Source: Paenibacillus camelliae
GTDB lineage: Bacteria; Bacillota; Bacilli; Paenibacillales; Paenibacillaceae
Assembly: GCF_023715345.1 (NCBI RefSeq)
Contig: NZ_JAMBNY010000007.1
Span: 124,001-188,000, forward strand
DNA length: 64,000 bases
Direction: 5' to 3'
Under the pieces are notes generated by a model that saw only the letters and a program-made list of their open reading frames with translations, searched no databases and was not told the DNA's origin. The translations under genes and the position numbers were made by a program. Shown here in pieces: positions 54,509-63,469 of this stretch; position 1 is the stretch's first letter; the number at the start of each line of letters is the position of its first letter.

Positions 54509-56560
54509 ATGAAAAAACATCTAAGGCAAATTTTTAAGAAGGACCTGTCTTTAAAAGTAAAACTTCCGCTTTACATCTCAGTGTTAGTTGCAGTGATGTT
54601 TGCCGTAACGACAATTGTCATCTATGAGATGAATTCTAAGCTTTTAACGAACCAAAGCAAGGAAACGTTGGTTACCAGTGGTAGCTTAATCGGAGAAAGC
54701 TTATTCTCAGCCGTACTATCAGAAAAACAAGGTGTCGCATTGGCATCTAATCATGATTCTTTTAAAGATCTGCTAATCCTTAGAAACTCTGGGGACATGT
54801 CTGATGAAGAATTTTTCTCTAAAGATCATCAAGCGATACAAGTATCCAATCGTCTGCTAAAAACAAGCTTGGCTAAAGTAGTTGGTGTCCAAGCGTACCA
54901 GGTTATAGATAAGAATGGAGTTATTGTTGCTTCCTCTAACGAGGGAGACTTGCAGGGAGATCGATCCGATAGAGAGTACTTTCAAGAAGCGTTAAAAGGG
55001 AAGCCATTTGTTAGTGATGCGCTACTTTCGAGAAGCACTGGAGAGCTCGTTATTCCGTTTACTGAACCTATTCTAAATGATAATGCCCAAGTATTAGGTG
55101 TGTTCAGTGCGACCATCAATGCATCGTTTTTTGTAGATAAATTAGACAGTTTAGACATTCAAGGTGACGTAACGGTGTTCAGTCGTTCAGGCATTGTTAT
55201 GTATAGTAATGTCGATCCATCTGTTGTCGGCACTACACTTGAGTTGGATGGAATGGACGAGTTCCTTAGCGAGCGGGCACAAGGAACATCAATCACAGGT
55301 GAGATTGATCTAGGAGATAGCTATATCAGCTTTACCAAAATTCCTGATGCAGATTTCTTAGTAAGTGTCTCGAAAACATATAGTGACATTAATAAGCCCG
55401 TGCAACAAATGTCTCAGCAGCTTATTATCATTTCTATCGTTGCGATGATTTTAGCCATCTTATTTGGAATTTTAATCTCTGTAGGCATTACTAATCCGAT
55501 TATTAGCTTAACGAAGCTATTTAGAAAAATGGCTGATGGCGACCTCACCGTAAGTGCTGAAGGTAAGTACAGAAGTGAGATGAAGGATCTTGCTGATAGC
55601 TTCAATATTATGTCCGCCAATAATAAGCTGCTCATAACGAGCATCAACCAATCGATCGACGTGCTCAAAAAAAGTACAGGTGAGCTAGATAGCTCATCAA
55701 AGCAAACGGCAGTTTCGATCTCAGAAACAACGGCCTCAGGCTCTGAAATCGCAAGAGCGATGGAATCACAAGCTGACGATACCGAGCAAATTGTAGACAA
55801 ATTCCATGGATTTGGTGACAGCTTCGATTCATTACGTGAACAAACGAATTTGATCAAAGTAGAGGCTGAAAAAATAGTTGAGGTTTTCCACAACAGCCAA
55901 TCGGTCATTAATAATCTCATTGCGATCAAGGAACAAAATGAGCAAGAGGTACAAAAAATCTCGGATATTACGAAAAAATTGCAGGAAAGCTCGAGCAGCA
56001 TTGGTCAAATTACAGGTGCAATAGCTGAAATTTCCGATCAAACGAATCTTCTAGCATTAAATGCTTCTATTGAAGCGGCAAGAGCGGGAGAGCATGGTAG
56101 TGGCTTTGCTGTTGTTGCCCAAGAAATCCGTAAGCTAGCTGAACAAAGTGCGAAGCAATCGAAAGAGATTAACGAGATTATTCAGCAGAACTTGACTTAC
56201 GTAGCAGAGAACAATACAAGCGTGATGGAAATTCGTTCCGTTACTCAACAGCAGGAGCAATATGTAGAAGATACGAAAAACGCTTTTATGCAAATTTTCA
56301 ACAATGTTTCACATATCTCCGATGAGATTCTAGCGATTGCTAGTCGAGTTGTGAATATGAATAAAGATAAAGATGAGGTTATGGACTCTGCTCAGAGCCT
56401 ATCAGCGACTGGGGAAGAGGTATCTGCTTCGGTAGAGGAGCTGAATGCTACGATGCAGGAACAGTCTGCAATGGTCCAACAGCTCGCAGGAATGGTCGAA
56501 ACGATTAATTCGTTGACAATAAAGCTTGATGAAGCTGCGTCCAAGTTTAAAGTAGAATAG
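54509..56560 (+). CDS. Methyl-accepting chemotaxis protein (dCache sensor)
   Basis: 683 residues. TM1 at about 20-40, an extracellular double-Cache-like sensor (about 45-300, with [33 protein letters not shown]), TM2 at about 310-335 and a HAMP domain. The signalling hairpin tip reads [39 protein letters not shown], the universal MCP signature. It detects an extracellular small molecule and controls CheA. SD AGGAGTGG. Confidence 0.95.
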   Translation: MKKHLRQIFKKDLSLKVKLPLYISVLVAVMFAVTTIVIYEMNSKLLTNQSKETLVTSGSLIGESLFSAVLSEKQGVALASNHDSFKDLLILRNSGDMSDEEFFSKDHQAIQVSNRLLKTSLAKVVGVQAYQVIDKNGVIVASSNEGDLQGDRSDREYFQEALKGKPFVSDALLSRSTGELVIPFTEPILNDNAQVLGVFSATINASFFVDKLDSLDIQGDVTVFSRSGIVMYSNVDPSVVGTTLELDGMDEFLSERAQGTSITGEIDLGDSYISFTKIPDADFLVSVSKTYSDINKPVQQMSQQLIIISIVAMILAILFGILISVGITNPIISLTKLFRKMADGDLTVSAEGKYRSEMKDLADSFNIMSANNKLLITSINQSIDVLKKSTGELDSSSKQTAVSISETTASGSEIARAMESQADDTEQIVDKFHGFGDSFDSLREQTNLIKVEAEKIVEVFHNSQSVINNLIAIKEQNEQEVQKISDITKKLQESSSSIGQITGAIAEISDQTNLLALNASIEAARAGEHGSGFAVVAQEIRKLAEQSAKQSKEINEIIQQNLTYVAENNTSVMEIRSVTQQQEQYVEDTKNAFMQIFNNVSHISDEILAIASRVVNMNKDKDEVMDSAQSLSATGEEVSASVEELNATMQEQSAMVQQLAGMVETINSLTIKLDEAASKFKVE

Positions 56561-56576
56561 ACCGTCACGTCATAGC

Positions 56577-56627
56577 AAAGGGTGTTTCAAACGGAAGAGT
56601 ATCTTGCCGTTTGAAACACCCTTTTTA
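56577..56627. terminator. Terminator between the chemoreceptor and the permease gene
   Basis: AAAGGGTGTTTCAAACGG pairs perfectly with 56607-56624, then TTTTTAATC. It lies between converging genes and probably serves both. Confidence 0.9.
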
Positions 56628-56639
56628 ATCGTCAAATAC

Positions 56640-58025
56640 TTAGTCATTCATGATGCTATGCTTTCTTCCATAGATGATATAGATCGCTAACCCGAACAAT
56701 AGCCAAATAACACATGCGATCCACGTATAGTAAGCAAGCTGGCTCATTAAAAATACGCAAAGCAGGAATGAAACGATAGGCAGCACAGGATAGAACGGAA
56801 CCTTGAAGCCACCTGGCTGTATACTTTTATTGTTCCTTAAAAATATAACACCGATTGAAACGATGGAAAAAGCGATTAGTGTCCCCATATTAACCAGCTC
56901 TGCAAGCTTGGCAAGAGGAACGAAGCCTGCACAGAGTGAAACAGCTACAGCGAATATCAATGTGTTTTTTATTGGTGTTTTATACTTTGGATGAATGCTG
57001 CTCATGCTTTTAGGTAGCAATCCGTCACGACTAAGAGCATATAGCAATCTTGATCCACCATAGGACATAACGAGTATGACAGTCATCATACCGACAACCG
57101 CACCAAGTGCAATTAGTCCAGAGATCCAATCCTGACCAACAAGTGCAATAACAAAGCTAACTGGATCACTTACGTTAAGCTGAGTGTACGGTGCAATGCC
57201 AGTAAGTACAAGTGATACCGAAACATACAGCAATGTGCAAATAAACAATGAGCCAATAATACCAATCGGCAAATTTCGCTTCGGATTCTTCACTTCCTCC
57301 GCTGCATTAGAGACACTATCAAAGCCGAGAAATGCGAAAAAGACAAGTGCCGCACCGCTTAGCACCCCACTTACTCCATAAGGCATAAATGGCTGCCAGT
57401 TGTCTGGCTTTACATAAAAAATGCCTACGACTAGAAATAATACAATGACTCCTACCTTGATAAATACCATGATGGTGTTTATTCTAGTGGATTCTCTAAC
57501 ACCCAAGGTTAGCAAAAATGCTACAGCCATAATAATCGCGATGGCTGGTAGATTAATATATGTTCCTTCAGCGGGATTGAACGGTCCTGATAACGCCGTA
57601 GGTATATGCAGCTGAAAACCTTCAAGCAATGACATTAAGTACGATGACCAACCTGTCGCGACAGAAGCGACTGCCAAGCCGTATTCAAGGATGAGCACCC
57701 AGCCAACTAGCCAAGCAAATACTTCACCGAATATAACATAGCTGTAGGAGTAGGCGCTCCCAGTAACTGGAACGGCGCTCGCAAACTCTGAGTAGCATAA
57801 TCCAGCAAAAGCACATACGATTGCAGCGATTATAAATGAAAAAACGATAGCAGGGCCTGCATGCACAGCTGCTACCGTTCCCGGTAATATGAAAATACCA
57901 GTACCTACGATTGCACCAACACCAAGTAGAATTAAATCAAATCCGCTTAACGTGCGTTCAAGCTGTACACTCCCTTTTTGTTGAAAGAAATCGTGTACCT
58001 TCTTTTTTCTTAACCATTCGTTCAT
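56640..58025 (-). CDS. APC-family amino acid permease (YfnA/CAT-like)
   Basis: 461 residues, about twelve TM helices. The conserved first helix GFDLILLGVGAIVGTGIFILPG and the FAFLGFDSVSNAAEEVKNPKRNLP segment identify the cationic amino acid transporter branch of the APC superfamily. A proton-coupled importer; the substrate may be arginine, lysine or a branched-chain amino acid. GGGTG is the only SD-like element before the ATG. Confidence 0.92.
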   Translation of the reverse strand: MNEWLRKKKVHDFFQQKGSVQLERTLSGFDLILLGVGAIVGTGIFILPGTVAAVHAGPAIVFSFIIAAIVCAFAGLCYSEFASAVPVTGSAYSYSYVIFGEVFAWLVGWVLILEYGLAVASVATGWSSYLMSLLEGFQLHIPTALSGPFNPAEGTYINLPAIAIIMAVAFLLTLGVRESTRINTIMVFIKVGVIVLFLVVGIFYVKPDNWQPFMPYGVSGVLSGAALVFFAFLGFDSVSNAAEEVKNPKRNLPIGIIGSLFICTLLYVSVSLVLTGIAPYTQLNVSDPVSFVIALVGQDWISGLIALGAVVGMMTVILVMSYGGSRLLYALSRDGLLPKSMSSIHPKYKTPIKNTLIFAVAVSLCAGFVPLAKLAELVNMGTLIAFSIVSIGVIFLRNNKSIQPGGFKVPFYPVLPIVSFLLCVFLMSQLAYYTWIACVIWLLFGLAIYIIYGRKHSIMND

Positions 58026-58166
58026 CTGTCAAACACCCATTCATTTTATGATTAGTTCTATGATGCACATTTTCCTATTTTACTGGTTTAGTTATAGTAT
58101 GACAAGTTAACGCATATCGATTCGTACAATCTAGCTAGTCGCTGTAACAGAGTATGCTAGCGCGTC

Positions 58167-58198
58167 AATGCTTTTGCTGTGAGAGTAAGCATTTTTAT
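58167..58198. other. Orphan terminator-like hairpin
   Basis: AATGCTT (58167-58173) and AAGCATT (58187-58193) followed by TTTATCC. It sits upstream of the xpt promoter with no gene in front of it on the plus strand. Confidence 0.35.
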
Positions 58199-58212
58199 CC
58201 AAAAAATTGGTG

Positions 58213-58241
58213 TTGAAACATTGTGCAAGATGTTGTAGGAT
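58213..58241 (+). promoter_or_regulatory. SigA promoter of xpt-pbuX
   Basis: -35 TTGAAA (58213-58218) and -10 TAGGAT (58236-58241), 17-bp spacing. An 8-bp inverted repeat ACATTGTG/CACAATGT (58218-58225, 58244-58251) straddles the -10 box. Confidence 0.6.
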
Positions 58242-58253
58242 AACACAATGTAA

Positions 58254-58324
58254 ACTCATATAATTTTGGGAATATGGCCCATAAGTCTCTACTGGCGACC
58301 ACTGTAATCGACCAACTATGAGTG
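58254..58324 (+). promoter_or_regulatory. Guanine-type purine riboswitch of xpt
   Basis: P1 CTCATA/TATGAG, J1/2 TATAAT, L2 AATATGG, J2/3 AGTCTCTAC, P3 with loop ACTGTAAT, then J3/1 ACT. The C in J3/1 (equivalent of C74) specifies guanine or xanthine-type ligands over adenine. An 80-nt expression platform with a terminator follows. Confidence 0.93.
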
Positions 58325-58403
58325 AATGATGATCAAATAGGTTTATTTAGTGCAGGCAATGATAGAACGATGATATCGCTATGCAACGTAGATTACCAAG
58401 ATG

Positions 58404-58454
58404 ACAGACTTCACTTATGAGCAAAAACTCTTAAGTGAAGTCTGTTTTATTTTA
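58404..58454 (+). terminator. Riboswitch-controlled terminator of xpt
   Basis: ACAGACTTCACTTA (58404-58417) pairs with TAAGTGAAGTCTGT (58432-58445), then TTTATTTT. Its left arm TTCACTTAT can alternatively pair with ATGAGTGAA (58318-58326) at the 3' side of P1, giving the antiterminator. Confidence 0.92.
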
Positions 58455-58475
58455 AAGGAGAGGTAGAGGACAACC

Positions 58476-59093
58476 ATGAAGCTGCTTGAGGACAAAATTC
58501 GTACAGAAGGCAATATATTATCAGACACAGTATTGAAGGTAGATTCCTTCCTTAATCACCAAGTTGATACATCACTAGCTTTAGAAATCGGCAAGCAATT
58601 CCATCGTATATTTGAGCAAAAAAAAATTACAAAGGTTTTGACAATTGAAGCGAGTGGTATTCAGTTTGCCATGGCAACAGCAATGGCGTTTAATGTACCG
58701 TTTGTATATGCCAAAAAGAAAAAGGCTGTGACGCTGCAGGAAAGTGTATATACAGCAGCTGTGCATTCATTCACTAAGCAAGAAACGTACCAAGTGAGTG
58801 TATCACAGGCGTATCTTGGAGCAGATGATCATGTGCTAATTGTTGATGACTTTTTAGCAACGGGTGCTGCATTAATCGGACTTGTTGATATTGTAAAGGA
58901 AGCGGGAGCAACACTTGCAGGTGTGGGCTGTGTTATTGAAAAATGCTTCCAGGAAGGGCGCGAGCTGCTAGAACAAAAAGGCGTTAACGTATACTCATTA
59001 GCAAAAATTTCAGCGATGGCGCCCGGAGAAATTCACTTCGTTCCTGGTGATGACGAGACCGTGCTAGGAGAAGTGAACGATCATGCGGAGTAA
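58476..59093 (+). CDS. xpt: Xanthine phosphoribosyltransferase
   Basis: 205 residues. The PRPP-binding loop VLIVDDFLATGAALIGLVDIV and the start MKLLEDKIRTEGNILSDTVLKVDSFLNHQ are diagnostic for bacterial Xpt. It makes XMP from xanthine and PRPP for purine salvage. It is preceded by a guanine riboswitch and overlaps pbuX by 11 bp. SD AGGAGAGGT. Confidence 0.97.
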   Translation: MKLLEDKIRTEGNILSDTVLKVDSFLNHQVDTSLALEIGKQFHRIFEQKKITKVLTIEASGIQFAMATAMAFNVPFVYAKKKKAVTLQESVYTAAVHSFTKQETYQVSVSQAYLGADDHVLIVDDFLATGAALIGLVDIVKEAGATLAGVGCVIEKCFQEGRELLEQKGVNVYSLAKISAMAPGEIHFVPGDDETVLGEVNDHAE

Positions 59094-60381
59094 ACAGTTT
59101 GCACTTGGGTTTCAGCACGTTCTTGCTATGTATGCTGGAGCGGTTATTGTTCCGCTAATTGTCGGAGGAGCGCTTAATCTTACGCCGGCCCAGATGGCAT
59201 ATCTTATTGCAGCTGATCTGTTTACCTGTGGAATTGCGACAATTTTACAGGTCATGAATACGAAATACTTTGGCAGTCGCTTGCCGGTCATCTTAGGCTG
59301 TACCTTTACTGCGGTAGGGCCAATTATAGCGATTGCATCGACCTCAAACCTGGCTACAGCTTATGGAGCGATTATTATTTCGGGGATATTCGTCGTACTT
59401 GCAGCTCCGTTATATGGTAAGCTCCTTAAGTTTTTCCCTAAGCTTGTAACGGGAACGGTTGTTACGATTATTGGATTATCGTTAATCCCAGTTGGCATGA
59501 AAAATGTCGGCGGAGGTGACGGCAGCGCGGACTTTGGAGCACCTCACCATTTATTACTGGCTCTTATTACATTCGTTATTATATTGATCATTAATCGCTT
59601 TGCGAAAGGCTTTATTCGCTCGGTTTCTGTATTGATTGGCCTTGCTGCAGGTACAATCATTGCTTACTTTTTCGGCATGGTTGATTTCTCATCGGTTGCT
59701 GATGCCAAATGGGTGAACGTCGTACAGCCTTTCTACTTCGGTATGCCACAGCTTAGCATTACCGCGATATTAACGATGGTTATCGTAAATATCGTCAGCA
59801 TGGTTGAATCAACGGGCGTATACTTGGCGGTAGGCAAAACGATTGATCAGAAGGTAGAACAGAAGCAAATTGTAAATGGATTGCGTTCCGAGGGGATTGC
59901 AATTACACTTGGCGGCATCTTCAATGCATTCCCCTACACTGCCTTTTCGCAAAATGTTGGATTGCTTGCGATTTCACGTGTGAAATCAAGAGATGTTATT
60001 TTTGCAGCGGGGATCATTATGGTGGTGTTAGGGCTATTGCCAAAGCTAGCAGCCATTACAACGGTTATTCCTAACGCTGTGCTAGGCGGTGCAATGATCG
60101 TAATGTTTGGCTCGGTTGCCGTATCAGGTATTTCCATTCTGTCCGAAACGAATTTGCAAAAAGGAAACAATCTAATGATTGTTGCATGCAGTATTGCGAT
60201 AGGACTAGGATCAGCAGTACTTCCTGAGATGTTTAGCCAGCTTCCAAGCTTTGCTAGAATGCTGCTAGAGAACGGAATTGTGACAGGGTCGATTACAGCG
60301 GTTGTATTGAATGTGCTGTTCTCAAGTAAGGATGAAAAGCAACATGAGCAAACAGTGGATCACGAAGCAACCGTAGCATGA
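59083..60381 (+). CDS. pbuX: Xanthine permease
   Basis: 432 residues, about twelve to fourteen TM helices of the NCS2/NAT family. Signature region: VNIVSMVESTGVYLAVGKTIDQ, followed by GLRSEGIAITLGGIFNAFPYTAFSQNVGLL, typical of xanthine/uric acid transporters. It imports xanthine for Xpt and is translationally linked to it (AGGAGAAG inside xpt). The riboswitch controls both. Confidence 0.95.
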   Translation: MRSKQFALGFQHVLAMYAGAVIVPLIVGGALNLTPAQMAYLIAADLFTCGIATILQVMNTKYFGSRLPVILGCTFTAVGPIIAIASTSNLATAYGAIIISGIFVVLAAPLYGKLLKFFPKLVTGTVVTIIGLSLIPVGMKNVGGGDGSADFGAPHHLLLALITFVIILIINRFAKGFIRSVSVLIGLAAGTIIAYFFGMVDFSSVADAKWVNVVQPFYFGMPQLSITAILTMVIVNIVSMVESTGVYLAVGKTIDQKVEQKQIVNGLRSEGIAITLGGIFNAFPYTAFSQNVGLLAISRVKSRDVIFAAGIIMVVLGLLPKLAAITTVIPNAVLGGAMIVMFGSVAVSGISILSETNLQKGNNLMIVACSIAIGLGSAVLPEMFSQLPSFARMLLENGIVTGSITAVVLNVLFSSKDEKQHEQTVDHEATVA

Positions 60382-60503
60382 GATGCGCAAGTGGAAAATT
60401 AAACAAGATCTTTAGAAAATGTCGCATTAAGTGTGAGATTTGTAGCGTACATGTATGAACTAATCTGGCGATGTTTGAAAGCAACAGGATACGGGGAACA
60501 AGT

Positions 60504-60543
60504 GGGCAAGCATTGGAGCGCAACATCCAATGCTTGCCCTTTT
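60504..60543 (+). terminator. Intrinsic terminator after xpt-pbuX
   Basis: GGGCAAGCATTGGA (60504-60517) pairs perfectly with 60526-60539, followed by TTTT. The surrounding gap (60382-60676) shows no gene. Confidence 0.87.
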
Positions 60544-60676
60544 AAGTTAATGCTTTGGTTGATGCTTAAAGTAAGGCTTAAATAATCATTGCTCACAACA
60601 ATTAAACGTTTAATTCAGTGTGTTGTCTATTCATGCTACACTTACGATAGCAACAAGTATTAAGGAGTGTACGACG

Positions 60677-61489
60677 ATGATTTATATAAAAAGCTTTAAG
60701 CTGTCCCCCTTTATAGACCGTAATCCTAATGCCTATCCTGATCATGTATTTAAGCATATGGCGGGCGAGGTGCTGCTTTTTGATCGGATTACAGTGCTGT
60801 ATGGCAACAATGGCTCTGGCAAGTCAACGCTATTAAATGTTATTGCCAGTAAGCTGGGCGTGAAGGGGAATGAAAGCATGCTTAGCAATGGATACAATCA
60901 ATATGCAGAGCCATTTCTAAGCTTTTGCTCATATAGCCTAGGCGAGGATGAACAAGACCGAGCACTTACGCAGCTGCCACACAGCAGTCAATATATTAAA
61001 TCAGAGGATATTCTGTATGAGATTAAAAAAATCCAGCAATCGTCTGTCCTGCGTGAGAGCATGCTGCACGAGCAAGCGATGCGGGGACTCGATAAGGAGC
61101 AATTAGCACAGCATGAGCAATCAGCAGCGTTCTATAAGCAGATGGAGATCACAAAGTTTGCACAGGAAAAATACTCTAATGGCGAAACCTCAATGCAGCT
61201 TTTTGAGCAGCTGCTAGTGCCGAACAGCTTGTACCTGCTCGATGAGCCTGAGACTTCCTTGTCGCCTCATAATCAGCTGCTGCTTGCGGAGGAAATTAAT
61301 GAGCTTGCTCGCTACTGTAACTGTCAATTTATTATTGCAACACATTCTCCGTTTATGCTTGGAACGCTGCAGGCGAAAATTTATAATCTTGATCTCCCTG
61401 CATTAAAAACATCGGAATGGACTGAGCTTGAAAATGTGCAGTTTTTTTATCAGTTTTTTCAAAAGCGCAAAGCTGAATTCGAGAGATAG
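60677..61489 (+). CDS. AAA/ABC-type ATPase (RecF/SMC-like), function unknown
   Basis: 270 residues from ATG 60677 (AAGGAG 9 nt upstream); an upstream in-frame start at 60620 has no SD. Walker A YGNNGSGKST, signature-like YSNGETSMQLFEQLL, Walker B LYLLDEPETSLSPHNQ and switch ATHSPFML. The order and the ETSLS motif mark the AAA_21/old-like soluble ABC ATPases, not a transporter subunit; there are no membrane genes beside it. Possible roles are repair or regulation, unproven. Confidence 0.8.
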   Translation: MIYIKSFKLSPFIDRNPNAYPDHVFKHMAGEVLLFDRITVLYGNNGSGKSTLLNVIASKLGVKGNESMLSNGYNQYAEPFLSFCSYSLGEDEQDRALTQLPHSSQYIKSEDILYEIKKIQQSSVLRESMLHEQAMRGLDKEQLAQHEQSAAFYKQMEITKFAQEKYSNGETSMQLFEQLLVPNSLYLLDEPETSLSPHNQLLLAEEINELARYCNCQFIIATHSPFMLGTLQAKIYNLDLPALKTSEWTELENVQFFYQFFQKRKAEFER

Positions 61490-61536
61490 GACTAATCATA
61501 AGGACTATTAAAAATGAAAGACGATACATTGGAAAT

Positions 61537-61577
61537 CACCTTTATTTTGCTTGTACAGCTTAATAAAGGTGTTTTTT
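61537..61577 (+). terminator. Intrinsic terminator after the AAA ATPase gene
   Basis: CACCTTTA (61537-61544) pairs with TAAAGGTG (61564-61571) and is followed by six T. Confidence 0.8.
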
Positions 61578-61587
61578 ATATCTATTA

Positions 61588-61615
61588 TTTACAATAAATT
61601 CAATTGAAGTTAACA
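61588..61615 (+). promoter_or_regulatory. PhoP box upstream of alkaline phosphatase
   Basis: TTTACA (61588), TTCAAT (61599) and TTAACA (61610) recur at exactly 11-bp intervals, the TT(A/T/C)ACA-N5 tandem pattern bound by PhoP dimers in B. subtilis. This implies induction by phosphate starvation. Confidence 0.7.
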
Positions 61616-61683
61616 ATTAGATGATTTTGTCCCCGCATAATGGTGCTGCAAGGAAAGAGAAAAAGAGCATGGAGGGATAAAAT

Positions 61684-63399
61684 TTGAAAAAGCAAAGTTT
61701 GAAAATGGCTTTAGCAGGATGTTTAGTTTTTTCTATGCTATCTTTGCAGTCAGTATCCGCAGCTGACCAACCAACGAGCTCAACATCTACCTCAAAAAAC
61801 TTGATTGTGCTTATCGGGGATGGAATGGGTCCTGCACAAGTGACAGCAGCACGTAATTACTTAATGTACAACAAAGGGATTGATCAGCTGACATTAGACA
61901 GTATTTACACAGGGCAAGCCACAACTTATGCGGATCGCGGTGAGGATGGCGGAACGATTGTATCAGGTGTTGTCACAGATTCTGCCTCTGCAGGTACTGC
62001 GTTTGCAACAGGCAACAAAACATACAACGCAGGCATTAGTGTTTCGAATGAGGAAGTATCCAAGCCGTTCGCTTCAGTGATCGAAGCGGCAGAAGCGGCT
62101 GGCAAAGCGACCGGTCTTGTATCAACGGCTAGAATTACGCATGCAACTCCAGCCGTATATGCTTCGCACGTACGGAGTCGCGATAATGAGCTGGCGATTG
62201 CATCACAATATTTAGAAAGTGGCGTTGATGTTTTACTTGGCGGCGGAAGCTCCTTCTTTACAAGCAAGGACGAAGGGGGCAGACGCAGCGATGGCTCGCT
62301 TATTCCACAATTCGAAGCAAAAGGCTACACATACATAACCAATGCATCGCAATTAAACCGTCTTAACCAAAATGATGAGCAAGTGCTTGGTCTGTTCAGC
62401 AGCTCACATATTCCTTATGTGCTGGACCGAACTAACGAGATTCCATCTTTGGCTCAAATGACGAAAAAGGCTATCGAATTATTGGAAAAGGATGAGGATG
62501 GCTTCGTTGTCATGATCGAAGGCGGTCGTATTGACCATGCCGCTCATGCGAATGACTTCCCTTCTACTGTGCAAGAGGTGCTTGATTTTGATGCTGCGGT
62601 GAAGGTAGCGCTTGATTATGCGAAGAAGGATGGCAACACGTCAATTGTTATAACTGCTGACCATGAGACAGGTGGTCTATCGCTATCTCGCGATAACATT
62701 TACGAGCTGAATTTAGACCTATGGGATAAGCAAGTTCATTCCTCTGAGTTTATTGCAAGCAAGCTGAATGAAGCGAAAACGTTAAGTGATATTAAAAAGA
62801 TTGTGACTGCCAATACATGGATTACTGATTTAACAGATGAAGAGGCTCAGCAGATATTGGATGGCGATGGTTCATCCTACGGCAGAGAAGGCGGCTATAA
62901 CGCAGTCATTAGCAAGCGACTTTTAGTAGGCTGGAGTGGTCATGGACACTCCGCTGTAGATGTTGGCGTATGGGCTTACGGTCCAATTATTCCGTTTGTA
63001 AAGGGGCAAGTCGACAACACTCAAATTGCTAAAGCGTCTGCTCAGGTTATTGGCGTAAGTCTTACGGATGCAACGGCTGAGCTGCAAGCCAAGTATCTAT
63101 ATCCGAAGTTCAAAATCACTCGCAGCAATGAAGTGCTATATCCTGCGAAGCCACTAGCTGAAGCATTAGGAGCAACGGTTCGTTACGATGCTAAGGCCGG
63201 CACTGTTACGCTGCAAAAGGCGGCAACGACGCTTGTCATCGCTACAGAATCAGCTGAAGTATCGATCAACGGAGCGAAAACGAGCATTGTTGGTCAAATG
63301 GATAAAGGCACATTATATCTGCCACTAGAAGCATTTAATAGACTTACGAACACGACGATGAGCTGGGATACGCTATCTGAGCGCATTATTAAGAAGTAA
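61684..63399 (+). CDS. phoA: Alkaline phosphatase with C-terminal copper-amine-oxidase-like (stalk) domain
   Basis: 571 residues from a TTG start (GGAGGG 9 nt upstream). Signal peptide about 1-27 (cut after VSA). The phosphatase domain (about 38-465) has IGDGMG, the nucleophile S100 in VTDSASAGTAFATG, EGGRIDHAAH, TADHETGG and GHSAVDVGVWA, so all Zn/Mg ligands expected of PhoA are present. Residues about 470-571 resemble a Cu_amine_oxidN1 module (LAEALGATVRYDAKAGTVTLQK, LYLPLEAF), a wall-associated stalk. Secreted Pi scavenging under PhoP control is likely. Confidence 0.93.
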   Translation: MKKQSLKMALAGCLVFSMLSLQSVSAADQPTSSTSTSKNLIVLIGDGMGPAQVTAARNYLMYNKGIDQLTLDSIYTGQATTYADRGEDGGTIVSGVVTDSASAGTAFATGNKTYNAGISVSNEEVSKPFASVIEAAEAAGKATGLVSTARITHATPAVYASHVRSRDNELAIASQYLESGVDVLLGGGSSFFTSKDEGGRRSDGSLIPQFEAKGYTYITNASQLNRLNQNDEQVLGLFSSSHIPYVLDRTNEIPSLAQMTKKAIELLEKDEDGFVVMIEGGRIDHAAHANDFPSTVQEVLDFDAAVKVALDYAKKDGNTSIVITADHETGGLSLSRDNIYELNLDLWDKQVHSSEFIASKLNEAKTLSDIKKIVTANTWITDLTDEEAQQILDGDGSSYGREGGYNAVISKRLLVGWSGHGHSAVDVGVWAYGPIIPFVKGQVDNTQIAKASAQVIGVSLTDATAELQAKYLYPKFKITRSNEVLYPAKPLAEALGATVRYDAKAGTVTLQKAATTLVIATESAEVSINGAKTSIVGQMDKGTLYLPLEAFNRLTNTTMSWDTLSERIIKK

Positions 63400-63412
63400 C
63401 GACATGATGTTA

Positions 63413-63448
63413 ATAGGCAGGGGAGCAAAAGCTTTCCTGTCTATTTTT
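63413..63448 (+). terminator. Intrinsic terminator after phoA
   Basis: ATAGGCAGGGGA (63413-63424) pairs with TTTCCTGTCTAT (63433-63444, two G-U pairs), followed by TTTT. Confidence 0.8.
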
Positions 63449-63469
63449 CCATGAAAGGAGCACGACGGT

